Assembly: GCA_002428265.1 (NCBI GenBank) | Contig: DIUR01000027.1 | Coordinates: forward strand, 1 to 64,000 | Length of the DNA stretch: 64,000 nucleotides | From: Bacteriovoracaceae bacterium UBA6153 | Lineage (GTDB): Bacteria > Bdellovibrionota > Bacteriovoracia > Bacteriovoracales > Bacteriovoracaceae | Reading direction: 5' to 3' | Part shown: piece after piece, positions 32,789-41,194 of the stretch | Position numbering within the stretch: the stretch's first letter is position 1 | How the letters are laid out: every line of letters starts with the position of its first letter | Translations under genes and position numbers: made by a program | The notes under the pieces: model-generated | What the model was told of the DNA's origin: nothing | What the model saw: the letters and a program-made list of their open reading frames with translations, nothing else | Database searches by the model: none

Positions 32789-34600
32789 TTGAATAACAAA
32801 ATTTTAACGACGATTATTGCTTCCAGCTTAATGCTGGCAAGTTGTTCAGGAAGTAAGTCTGGTGGTGCTGGTGGTGCCGCTGCTGGGGCAGGGGCAGGGG
32901 CAGGCACTGTTACTGAGTCAGCAACAGCTACTGCAACACCAGGTTATGTAGGTGGTACTGCTGCTGTTGGTGCACCCTTGGGACTAGCCACAGTAGTTAT
33001 TAAGAGTACAGCAGGTACATGTACTTCAGGAAAAACAAATTCTTTAGGCGTATATAGTCTAGATGTTAGTGCTTGTACGGGTCCATTTTTTATTAAAGTC
33101 AGTTCTTCATTGGGTGAAGTTTCTACGCTTGCTCAATCAGCAGGAGAGATTGTTAACGTCACACCACTTACTCAGTTAATTGCTCAAAGAGCAGTTGGTT
33201 CATTAAGTTTATCTACAGTTAACCTTGCAGCACAAACCAACTTAAAAGTAGACATGCTTGCTAAACAAGCTGAAGTGAGAACATTTTTAAATGAATATGC
33301 TAAAGCGATTGGAGCTGTAACTGATTTAACGACTGTGGATTTAATGAACGGTTCATTTTCAGCCGATGGTGCTGGAATTGATAAACTTCTGGATCTGGTA
33401 AAAATAAAAGACAGTACTTCAACTGATGTAATTATTACTGTTGGTACTAATACAACTATTACTTATGATGTCGATACATCTGCATCGGCACCAACTGCGA
33501 TATCTCCTTCGACGGCGACAGCATTAGCAGGCGAAGTTTCAGAAAAACATGACATCTTAAATAATGTTAGAAAAATTACGAAAGACTTCTCTGATGCTTT
33601 CAAAAATGGAAGACCTACGAGAGCAGTATTCGAAAAATATGTAGATGCTTCATTTTTACACCAAGGTAAAGATATCGAGTACACATATGAGGATCTAGAA
33701 GGGGATGATGTAAAAGGAATTCAATTTAAGAACGTTGTTATCTTAAATGATAATCCAGCAGATTTCTGGATTGCATTCCAGTTAATGGGAATTGAAAATG
33801 GAAAGTATGTTCTATGGAATACTTGGGCATCGAAAGTTGATCTTGTTAGTGGAAAAATTTTAGGAAATAGACTTCCGCTTGGACTTTACCCAGCTTTTAT
33901 CAAAGCTAAATGGATTAATTCAAGCAATGTTGTTTCTCCATCAAGCAGTACCTTTAGAGTCTTGGAAATCGGAGATGCAGGTAATGTATCAACGATGAGC
34001 ATCCGTACAATTAATGGTAAGTCTTTTTGGGATCCTAATACAAGTGATTATACTAGCACTATTAGTATCGTTGGTGGCGGAGTTGATAGTAATGATCAAA
34101 TCCACCGTTTTGATAATCGATTCGCAGAAATGGCAGTTTTGTTTCCTAATGACGGACAATCGCCAATGTCGAAGATTACTTATAGGGCCAATGGCGCTTC
34201 TGTAGATTCTTTTTCATACGTTTATGTTCCTCAATACTCTGAAGAAAATGCTGCTGAGTATGTGGATTTATCATATCCAGCTTTTACGGCAGTAAGTACT
34301 GCGCAGGCAAACTGTAGTTATCCAAAAAATTCATTTCCAGAATTTTCAGACTTCTCATTATCAAAACAAGATTTTGAACTTGAAGGATTTGAAATGTATT
34401 TTGAGAATTACAACCCAGGTAACACTTTTCCAGGTTTCTCTGCATACAATTGGGAAGATTTAACTGAGGCAAAATATGAAGCGAAAGCTGCAGATTTTAT
34501 CAGCAAGAGCAGTGGTAATTATTTAAAGATCGGAAACTTTGCAGTAACTGCCTACGGTGAAAACGATGTTGAGTATCATTCAGTTACGATTTGTGAATAA
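32789..34600 (+). CDS. Large lipoprotein with Gly/Ala linker and Ig/carboxypeptidase-regulatory-like N-terminal region
   Basis: The 603-residue product starts at TTG behind AAGGGGG. It has a lipoprotein signal (IIASSLMLASC) followed by a Gly/Ala-rich linker encoded partly by three GGGGCA repeats (32885-32902). Residues ~50-130 (GTAAVGAPLGLATVVIKST...TNSLGVYSLDVSACTGPFFI then VNVTPLTQL) resemble a repeated-Ig/carboxypeptidase regulatory-like domain seen in surface lipoproteins. The rest, ~250-600, is a Tyr/Asp/Ser-rich extracellular-type domain with no recognised motif. Probably exposed at the cell surface. A terminator follows. Confidence 0.68.
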   Translation: MNNKILTTIIASSLMLASCSGSKSGGAGGAAAGAGAGAGTVTESATATATPGYVGGTAAVGAPLGLATVVIKSTAGTCTSGKTNSLGVYSLDVSACTGPFFIKVSSSLGEVSTLAQSAGEIVNVTPLTQLIAQRAVGSLSLSTVNLAAQTNLKVDMLAKQAEVRTFLNEYAKAIGAVTDLTTVDLMNGSFSADGAGIDKLLDLVKIKDSTSTDVIITVGTNTTITYDVDTSASAPTAISPSTATALAGEVSEKHDILNNVRKITKDFSDAFKNGRPTRAVFEKYVDASFLHQGKDIEYTYEDLEGDDVKGIQFKNVVILNDNPADFWIAFQLMGIENGKYVLWNTWASKVDLVSGKILGNRLPLGLYPAFIKAKWINSSNVVSPSSSTFRVLEIGDAGNVSTMSIRTINGKSFWDPNTSDYTSTISIVGGGVDSNDQIHRFDNRFAEMAVLFPNDGQSPMSKITYRANGASVDSFSYVYVPQYSEENAAEYVDLSYPAFTAVSTAQANCSYPKNSFPEFSDFSLSKQDFELEGFEMYFENYNPGNTFPGFSAYNWEDLTEAKYEAKAADFISKSSGNYLKIGNFAVTAYGENDVEYHSVTICE

Positions 34601-34610
34601 ATAAACTTTC

Positions 34611-34638
34611 AGGCCCACTTTCATAGTGGGCCTTTTTT
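34611..34638 (+). terminator. Intrinsic terminator after the 32789 lipoprotein gene
   Basis: GGCCCACT (34612-34619) and AGTGGGCC (34625-34632) form an 8-bp stem with a 5-nt loop followed by six T. It lies immediately before the convergent trmL stop. Confidence 0.9.
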
Positions 34639-35104
34639 ATTTGAAATCAATCTGTCTTAAAGCTTCATACGCCGCAGCTGTTGCAGCGTTGGCAAGATTA
34701 AGTGATCTGATGTGTTCTGAGTTCATTGGAAGAGTGACTAGCTGACTAGCAAATTTCTCTTTTACTTCAACAGGTAGGCCCTTGGTCTCAGAGCCAAAAA
34801 TAAGATAACTATCTTTTGTAATCGTTGTTTCAAAAATTGTCTTTGTTGCAAATCTTGAGAAGAGAAAAAGTTTTGATGGGTCAGGTTTTTCGTTTTCCAG
34901 AAAATCATCAAAGCTCTCATAAGTTTTAAGCTTCACGTATTTCCAGTAATCAAGACCTGCTCGCCTCACGGCTTTTTCATCAATGTCGAATGCCAGTGGT
35001 TTGATAAGAATCAGTTCGAGGTCGAGAGCAACCGCAGTTCGCCCGATACTCCCGGTATTACCGGGAATTTCAGGCGCAACTAATACGATTTTAAATTTAG
35101 ACAT
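34637..35104 (-). CDS. trmL: tRNA (cytidine/uridine-34 2'-O)-methyltransferase
   Basis: A 155-residue minimal SPOUT enzyme. It has the TrmL start KIVLVAPEIPGNTGSIGRTA, then AVRRAGLDYW. The knot motifs YLIFGSETKGLP and MNSEHIRSLNLANAATAAAYEALRQ match TrmL. It methylates the ribose of the wobble base in some tRNA-Leu. It is 5 nt downstream of pepA on the same strand, so the two are likely cotranscribed. Confidence 0.95.
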   Translation of the reverse strand: MSKFKIVLVAPEIPGNTGSIGRTAVALDLELILIKPLAFDIDEKAVRRAGLDYWKYVKLKTYESFDDFLENEKPDPSKLFLFSRFATKTIFETTITKDSYLIFGSETKGLPVEVKEKFASQLVTLPMNSEHIRSLNLANAATAAAYEALRQIDFK

Positions 35105-35109
35105 TTGAT

Positions 35110-36645
35110 CTATACGTTCTTTAAGTAATCAACAAGCGTTCTGATAACTAGACCAGAAGCACCTTTTGGTGAACAGTATGGAAGGTGACCTTGAGAGTCT
35201 CCAATACCAGCGATATCAAGGTGGGCCCAAGCAATTCCTGGCTCAACGAAATATTCAATGAACGCAGCACCTTTAGCAGATCCACCGTTTCCAGATCCAC
35301 CGATATTTTTAAGATCAGCAACGATCGCTTTCATATCATTTTTGTGTTCATCAATGATCGGAAGTTGCCACATGTATTCATCAGTGTTTTTTGCAGACTT
35401 AATAAGTGAATCAGCAAGTTTTTGGTTGTTTGTGAATAGTCCACATACTTCGCTTCCTAAAGCTACAAGAACAGCTCCAGTAAGAGTTGCAGCGTCGATT
35501 AGAGCGTCTGGCTTAGAGTCACAAGCGTAGTTAACAACGTCACCAAGAACTAAGCGTCCTTCAGCATCAGTGTTAAGGATTTCTACTGTTTTACCGTTTC
35601 TTGCAGTTACGATTGAGTCTGGCATAGTTGCTTTTTCGTTAACAGCATTGTCAGTCATACCAAGGTAACAAGAAATTTTTACTGGAAGTTGAAGAAGAAC
35701 AGCAGCTCTGAAAGCAGCATAAACTGTTGCTGATCCGGCCATGTCAAATTTCATATTCATCATTGAAGCACCTGGCTTCAATGAGTATCCACCTGTATCG
35801 AAAGTTAATCCTTTACCAACAAGAGCGATGTGTTTTGTTTTAGCAGTCGCTTTAGAAGGAGTGTAAGTTAAGTGAACAAGACGAGCTCCGTAAGCTGATC
35901 CAGCGTTAACTGAAAGGAACATTCCCATTTTTTCTTTTTTAAGTTCAGGAACGCCTAGAACTTTAATTTTTACACCTTTAAGAGACTTTGCATCTTTTTC
36001 AATTTCTTTTGCATAAGTTTCAGAGTTAAGAATGTTTGGTGCTTCGTTAACAAAGTTTTTAGCTACAGTGATTGATTCACCGACTTTAGTTGCTTCAGTA
36101 ATTGCAGCTTCGAATTTCTTAGCTGAAGTTTTCTTCTCACTTGTGTGAAGTGTGATTGATTGAAGTTTTGCTGTTTTTTTAGTCGATAGGTGACGGTCAA
36201 AAACATAAGCAGTCATATGAAGAGATTCAACGATCGCTCCAAGAGTTGCTTCCTGGTTTCCTTTTACAAGAAATCCATCAAGGTGGATTGTTGCATCTTC
36301 ATATCTTCCAGAGACAGCTTTATAAATATGAGCGATCTGGCGTCTTACGATTTCATTTGTTAGTTTAGTTTTATCTCCAAGGCCCAGGATAATAGCGCTT
36401 TGTCCGTTTACCAGAGTAAGTGCGAAAGTCTCCCCAAGGTCACCTTTGTAGTGTTTTGAAGCAACAGCATGAGCGAAAGCCTCAGCTACTTCTTCTGACC
36501 AGTGGTTGTTCACTAGGACTTTTTCACTTTTAGTAGCCGCTTTTTTGCCAGCTGCCGGTTTACCTTCGTTAGTTTTGTTGAAACACGAATAAATGTTTAA
36601 TTCAGTGCCGATTTGGTTTGGCGCAAAGCTCAAATTGATTTTCAT
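35110..36645 (-). CDS. pepA: Leucyl aminopeptidase (M17)
   Basis: A 511-residue cytosolic zinc/manganese aminopeptidase. It carries the M17 signature NTDAEGRLVLGD (about residue 365), upstream GKGLTFDTGGYSLKPG with the metal-binding and catalytic Lys region, and FDMAGSATVYAAF. The N-terminal macro-like domain spans ~1-180. The C-terminus (LDIAGIGD, KGASGLVIRTLVDYL) is typical. It hydrolyses N-terminal residues from peptides; in a predator this would serve recycling of ingested peptides, though that is inference. It is divergent from the permease gene across 60 bp. Confidence 0.96.
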   Translation of the reverse strand: MKINLSFAPNQIGTELNIYSCFNKTNEGKPAAGKKAATKSEKVLVNNHWSEEVAEAFAHAVASKHYKGDLGETFALTLVNGQSAIILGLGDKTKLTNEIVRRQIAHIYKAVSGRYEDATIHLDGFLVKGNQEATLGAIVESLHMTAYVFDRHLSTKKTAKLQSITLHTSEKKTSAKKFEAAITEATKVGESITVAKNFVNEAPNILNSETYAKEIEKDAKSLKGVKIKVLGVPELKKEKMGMFLSVNAGSAYGARLVHLTYTPSKATAKTKHIALVGKGLTFDTGGYSLKPGASMMNMKFDMAGSATVYAAFRAAVLLQLPVKISCYLGMTDNAVNEKATMPDSIVTARNGKTVEILNTDAEGRLVLGDVVNYACDSKPDALIDAATLTGAVLVALGSEVCGLFTNNQKLADSLIKSAKNTDEYMWQLPIIDEHKNDMKAIVADLKNIGGSGNGGSAKGAAFIEYFVEPGIAWAHLDIAGIGDSQGHLPYCSPKGASGLVIRTLVDYLKNV

Positions 36646-36705
36646 CCTACATTCCTATGTTTTTGATGTTTAAAAAATTGTATTCGGGCTAAAATATCAC
36701 AGCTT

Positions 36706-37881
36706 ATGTTAAAAGTAACTACCAGGTATTTAGCAGCAAATTTTATCCCCCCATTTATGATTGGGTTCGTATTTTTTGTCGCTTTTCTCATCACTTTTTA
36801 CATGTTCAGGATCATTTCTCTGATCGTCACGAAAGGGATTGAAATAGGAACTGTCCTCGAGATGGTGGCCAACCTGAGTGTGTCTTTCTTTCCACTTGCA
36901 GCTCCTCTGGCCGTTTTTTTTGCAACAATCTATACGCTCAATAGCTTAAGCGATGATTCCGAAATCATTGCTATGCGCTCATTTGGTATGACGAAATTTA
37001 GAATCTATCTTCCATTTCTCGTTATCAGCCTACTCATTGGTGGAACAATCTTTGCGCTCAACAGTGTTTATATTCCCAAGGCCAATGCAAACTTTAAGAA
37101 TACAATTGTAAAACTGACTTCAACCGGAATGTTAACCAGTATTAAATCAGGACAGTTTTTCACTGATATTCCCAATGCTACACTTTTTGCTGAAGATGTA
37201 TCGAGCGACGGAAATAATTTTGATGAAGTTTTTTTGCACGTAAAAGATAAAAGCAGTATTGAACAAAGAATTATTTTTGCCAAAAAGGGCTCGTTGATAA
37301 AGCTTTATGCAGATGAGTTTCATGCTCCGAGCTTAAGGCTTCACCTGGTTGATGGAAATATTGTAAAGATTAATACTGAAGGCGATCAGATTGAAAAGAT
37401 TCTTTTTCAAGAGTATGACTTCCCGGTTTTTAGCGCAGAGATGGCCTCTACTATGCTTGATAAAGACAGTATGAAAACTAACGCTGAATTAATTCAGACT
37501 ATTGCCACCAGACAAAAAGACTATGCTTATAGAAGCCAGACGCCACCATCAAATGATGAAGAAGTGAGGTCCAGGTTTGAAGCAAGAAAATCAATTGTTA
37601 AGTCTCAAATAGAGTACTACGCAAGATTTATTATCGTTCCTCAAGTGATGCTTTTCGTTCTTCTTGGGTTTTCATTGGGAATCAAGAAGGGAAGAGGCGG
37701 AACTTCAAAGAACTCAGTCACGGCCATTATTATTCTTTTAAGTTATTACGGGATTTATTTCTTTGGATTAAGTATCGCTCAGAAAGGGGTTATTCCTGCA
37801 GCTGTTGCCAGCTTCTCTCCAAGCGTACTCTTATTTTTGATCTCGATCTATTTCTTCAAAAAACTGGACTGGGTAGGCTAG
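36706..37881 (+). CDS. LptF/LptG-family (YjgP/YjgQ) LPS-export permease
   Basis: The 391-residue inner-membrane protein follows the LptF/G layout. Three helices lie in the first ~110 residues (IGFVFFVAFLITFYMFR..., FFPLAAPLAVFFATIYTLNSLSDDSEIIAMRSFG, LPFLVISLLIGGTIFALN). A periplasmic beta-jellyroll follows (~120-280), then three C-terminal helices. The LSDDSEIIAMRSFG segment is the conserved coupling helix to the LptB ATPase. LptF and LptG work as a pair; only one is present here, so its partner and LptB must be elsewhere. Confidence 0.88.
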   Translation: MLKVTTRYLAANFIPPFMIGFVFFVAFLITFYMFRIISLIVTKGIEIGTVLEMVANLSVSFFPLAAPLAVFFATIYTLNSLSDDSEIIAMRSFGMTKFRIYLPFLVISLLIGGTIFALNSVYIPKANANFKNTIVKLTSTGMLTSIKSGQFFTDIPNATLFAEDVSSDGNNFDEVFLHVKDKSSIEQRIIFAKKGSLIKLYADEFHAPSLRLHLVDGNIVKINTEGDQIEKILFQEYDFPVFSAEMASTMLDKDSMKTNAELIQTIATRQKDYAYRSQTPPSNDEEVRSRFEARKSIVKSQIEYYARFIIVPQVMLFVLLGFSLGIKKGRGGTSKNSVTAIIILLSYYGIYFFGLSIAQKGVIPAAVASFSPSVLLFLISIYFFKKLDWVG

Positions 37882-37884
37882 TTC

Positions 37885-39084
37885 TTAAGGAGTCTTTGCT
37901 GCCTCAACTGCAGCAGGGTTTGGACTCTTGACCTTGGTCGCTTTTCCTTCCTGGTTCGCCTTTAAATACTCATCACTCGTCATAACAGTTCCATCTTCCT
38001 GGAAAACAAATAATGGTGCCATATATTTTGTTTTCATCTCTTCTGGAATAACTAAATTCTTAACGCCTGATTTGTTAACGATATTGAGATTGATAGGCTT
38101 ATTGTTGTAAAAAACTTTAAGCGAGTAGGTGTTACCAATGAAAAGTCTGATGAGTGATCCTCTCAAAAACAGAGTGCGTCCCTGGCGAAGAACGTATTTC
38201 TTGATATCTTTGTCATCAACTTTATAAGTTAACCAAGAGTCACCTTCAGTTGCATTGATAAAGACAGTTTCTGTGCCTTTAACCGGAGTGACTATGTATT
38301 TTGCAGGAAGAGCTTCTTTGATCTTTTCTGCAGACATTGAAGTGTCTTCAGCAAATTGTCTCTCACCGATTGAAATCGTTTGAAGATTGATGTCGTTAAC
38401 GGTCACATCGCTTTTAGTGTTTTTATCTTGGATAAGATTAACCTGAATGGGTTCTTCAACTTTAGGTTCTGTCTCAATTGGCTTCGGAGCTTCTTTTTTG
38501 ACAGGTGGTTTTTTCTTATGAAGAGTCGTTAGAACTTCCGGAAGTTTAACTTCGGTGTCTTCACTTGATTTTTCCATGAAGTTTTTTACATTGAATCCTA
38601 CAATTCCCACAATCAAGACTACGGCAGCTGATTTTGCCAGGAATAATCCAGAAGAAGCCGTCACTGATTTAACTGTCTCAAGTGGAGTGGCTGCAATCGC
38701 TGAAAGCGTATTTCTAGCAGTCTCGTTTTTCATTTCTTGATTATTTGAAGAAACTGCAACGGGAGGAGCTAGTTTTGAGTAGGCCATATCGAGAAGATGA
38801 AGGGCCAGTTCCTGATCAAGGCTTAGGATTTTGCTCGTCGATTTAACGAATCCTCTTACGTAAGCTTTGCTTGGAAGTTTTTCATATTGATCAGCTTCCA
38901 GACTTTCTAATAAACCAATGTGGATTTTAGTTTGCTGAGAGATGACTTTCAGGCTTAAGCCTTTTTCTTCTCTTTTAGTTTTAATCATCTTCCCCAGAGT
39001 GAGGTTGTCAGCAGGGGCCATTAAAGGCTCTACTTGATCGATGATAGGAGTGTTTTCTTCGTTTTGGTTATCGTCTGTCGTCAT
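37885..39084 (-). CDS. rodZ: RodZ-like helix-turn-helix membrane protein
   Basis: A 399-residue protein with a cytoplasmic HTH_25 domain (residues ~28-95: LGKMIKTKREEKGLSLKVIS...YVRGFVKSTSKIL). One transmembrane helix follows (~140-165, FLAKSAAVVLIVGIVGFNV), then a Pro/Lys-rich linker. A periplasmic DUF4115-type domain comes next (ATEGDSWLTYKVDD, RQGRTLFLRGSLIRLFIGN). RodZ couples MreB filaments to the elongasome and cell shape. A C-terminal ~60 residues beyond DUF4115 is an extension. It lies 12 nt downstream of a TPR lipoprotein gene. Confidence 0.85.
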   Translation of the reverse strand: MTTDDNQNEENTPIIDQVEPLMAPADNLTLGKMIKTKREEKGLSLKVISQQTKIHIGLLESLEADQYEKLPSKAYVRGFVKSTSKILSLDQELALHLLDMAYSKLAPPVAVSSNNQEMKNETARNTLSAIAATPLETVKSVTASSGLFLAKSAAVVLIVGIVGFNVKNFMEKSSEDTEVKLPEVLTTLHKKKPPVKKEAPKPIETEPKVEEPIQVNLIQDKNTKSDVTVNDINLQTISIGERQFAEDTSMSAEKIKEALPAKYIVTPVKGTETVFINATEGDSWLTYKVDDKDIKKYVLRQGRTLFLRGSLIRLFIGNTYSLKVFYNNKPINLNIVNKSGVKNLVIPEEMKTKYMAPLFVFQEDGTVMTSDEYLKANQEGKATKVKSPNPAAVEAAKTP

Positions 39085-39096
39085 AATAATTATTTT

Positions 39097-39939
39097 TTAA
39101 AAGTTTGGAGTTTCTCCGGATTGTGATTTGATCACTTCCGTCTGAGTTGCTCTAGTTGATTGTTGTTCGTCGTTTGAGTTACTTAATTTTTTAATCTGTG
39201 CTGAGGCCATTGCACCAAAGCGAGTTGTTGGAAACTTCTCAAAGATTTCTTGAAACTTTCTTTTCGCTTCAAGTGGTCTATTGAGATTTACTAATGCAAG
39301 TGCTTGTTGGTAGTGAGCAGATGGGTCACTCACACAAGTTCCCTTAGTCGCTTCTTTGAAAGCATCAAGTGCTTGTTTGAAGCGGTATTCTTCGTTGTAT
39401 AATTCACCTTGCTTAAAATAAGCAGGGCAGTAGTTGTCTTTTTCTTTAATTGATTTAGCTAGGAACTCAAAAGCTTCACGACGGTCCCCTTCTTTCAGGG
39501 ATACGATCGCAAGGTTGTAATAATTTCTGTACTGGGCCTGGAAAGTTAAATCTTCCAGAACTTTTTCAAATTGAACGCGAGCTTCTTTGAAGCGGTTCTT
39601 TTCCATGTAAAGAGCACCGAGGTTAACTCTTGCATCAGAGTTCTTTGCATCCAGATCAATCGCAGACTTCATTTCTTTTTCGGCAAGCTCGTGCTGATTT
39701 CTAAAATAATAGGCCATTCCAAGATTATTTCTAATCTTAGAATCTTTTGGGTCTAATTCTTTTGCTTGAGTTAAATAAATCAGTGCCTGTGGATAATTTT
39801 TATTCACAAGCTCAGTTGTTCCCTGGCCGTAATAAACTTCGGCCTTTTTTTCATTGGGAGTCGGCTCTTTTAATTTACTGCTTGAACAAGAAGAAACAAA
39901 TAGGACAGCTACTGTCAAAAACAATGCTTTGATTTTCAT
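39097..39939 (-). CDS. TPR lipoprotein, PilF/PilW-like
   Basis: A 280-residue lipoprotein (signal KIKALFLTVAVLFVSSCSSS). About six tetratricopeptide repeats span residues ~30-245, for example YPQALIYLTQAKELDPKDSK and HELAEKEMKSAIDLDAKNSD. Architecture resembles PilF/PilW/Tgl type IV pilus pilotins, which help assemble the secretin ring at the outer membrane. No pilus genes are adjacent, so a general TPR adaptor is also possible. It probably forms an operon with the RodZ-like gene. Confidence 0.75.
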   Translation of the reverse strand: MKIKALFLTVAVLFVSSCSSSKLKEPTPNEKKAEVYYGQGTTELVNKNYPQALIYLTQAKELDPKDSKIRNNLGMAYYFRNQHELAEKEMKSAIDLDAKNSDARVNLGALYMEKNRFKEARVQFEKVLEDLTFQAQYRNYYNLAIVSLKEGDRREAFEFLAKSIKEKDNYCPAYFKQGELYNEEYRFKQALDAFKEATKGTCVSDPSAHYQQALALVNLNRPLEAKRKFQEIFEKFPTTRFGAMASAQIKKLSNSNDEQQSTRATQTEVIKSQSGETPNF

Positions 39940-39981
39940 AAAAGATCCTCACATCTCAATCCATTAAGATATGAATATATT

Positions 39982-41109
39982 TTAAACGCTGTTGGCCCTT
40001 CTTGTAAATATCCCAATGGTTTCAAAATGCTGTGTAGATGGGAATAGATCGAAGATTTCGACGCTTTTTAATTCGTAATTATTCAAAATCCCCAATGTAT
40101 CGCGAGTAAAACTAGTAGCTTCGCAGGCAATAAAAATAAATCCATCAGGCTTAAATTCATTGAGAAATTCATTGAGATTTTTTAATCCTGAGCGAGGAGG
40201 ATCAATAATAAGCCAGTCTGGACGAGGATATCCTGAAGCTTTAAGGTTGATTAAGCTCTTAATCGCCCCTTTATCGTATAAATCGAGTGAGAAAAACTTT
40301 TGATGGCCCGACGGTTGAGGAGTCGTACGGTATTTATCCACTACTAGCGTAGGATTTCTAAATTTCACTGTAAGATTTCCGTTTCCTCCAAACAGGTCGT
40401 AGACGACTGCTTTTGGTGGAATGATCTCTTCTGCTTTTTTCTGAATCCAAAATCTCAATCTCTCATTCATTTCAGCGTTGACTTGAGTGAATCCACCATT
40501 GGCGTAAGGGCGGTTAACTGACACTTTTACATTGTGTCCGCCAAGATTATTGTCTTTTGAATAAAGCTCAAGGTGTCCTTTCATGGGCTCTTTTTCAACC
40601 AGTCTCATCCAATTATTTTCTGCGTAGATTGCACGAAGTTCATAGGCAACACTTGGGTCTACGATTAAACAAGCAGGAACCGGAAGGATGTCTTGTTTAT
40701 AGTCGAGAAGGCCTAATAATCTTTTCTTTTTATCGTAATGAAGTTGAAGACGGTTTCTATATCCAAGTCTTCTTTTAGCTCCATGAACAGTGATGGGAAT
40801 CTCTGGGAATTTAAACATGTGGCGTTTAAGCGCATTCTTTTTAAACTCAAGCTCTTTATCGTAATTCGTGTGTTGGTAGTCACATCCGTTACATTGGCTG
40901 TAGTGAACACAATCAGCAGCTTTTCTGTCGGCAGAAGGAGTTTTGACGTCTTTTAGGACGGCAAACTGAACGCCTTTTTTCTTAGAGAATACCTCAGCTG
41001 AAACTTCTTCACCTGGAAGTGTTTTTTTAATGAAGGTTACGGCAGCTTCTTCTTTTGAAACGCCTTGCCCAATAGGGTCGATATGTTGGATGCGGAAGTC
41101 TATTTTCAT
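39982..41109 (-). CDS. RNA m5U methyltransferase, TrmA/RlmD family, with Fe-S cysteines
   Basis: A 375-residue protein. The N-terminal TRAM-like domain spans ~1-55. An Fe-S motif Cys-x5-Cys-x2-Cys (CVHYSQCNGC, ~residue 67) is followed by a fourth Cys in PVPACLIVD. The SAM-binding region DLFGGNGNLTV, the LIIDPPRSGL motif and the catalytic Cys segment FIACEATSFTRD are present. This set matches RlmC/RlmD-type 23S rRNA m5U methyltransferases more than TrmA. The exact target nucleotide cannot be told from sequence. It is divergent from lepA. Confidence 0.88.
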   Translation of the reverse strand: MKIDFRIQHIDPIGQGVSKEEAAVTFIKKTLPGEEVSAEVFSKKKGVQFAVLKDVKTPSADRKAADCVHYSQCNGCDYQHTNYDKELEFKKNALKRHMFKFPEIPITVHGAKRRLGYRNRLQLHYDKKKRLLGLLDYKQDILPVPACLIVDPSVAYELRAIYAENNWMRLVEKEPMKGHLELYSKDNNLGGHNVKVSVNRPYANGGFTQVNAEMNERLRFWIQKKAEEIIPPKAVVYDLFGGNGNLTVKFRNPTLVVDKYRTTPQPSGHQKFFSLDLYDKGAIKSLINLKASGYPRPDWLIIDPPRSGLKNLNEFLNEFKPDGFIFIACEATSFTRDTLGILNNYELKSVEIFDLFPSTQHFETIGIFTRRANSV

Positions 41110-41194
41110 GAAAGGTGCCTGTCGTCCTGTATTATAAATTCAATTTTTGTGTATCTAGTGCTATGGTTATTTCTATCTTTTATTTTAGGGTTAT

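Noticed and set aside
40334..40342. Single TTATCCACT 9-mer inside the RNA methyltransferase gene
   Set aside because: An isolated 8/9 match within coding sequence is expected by chance.
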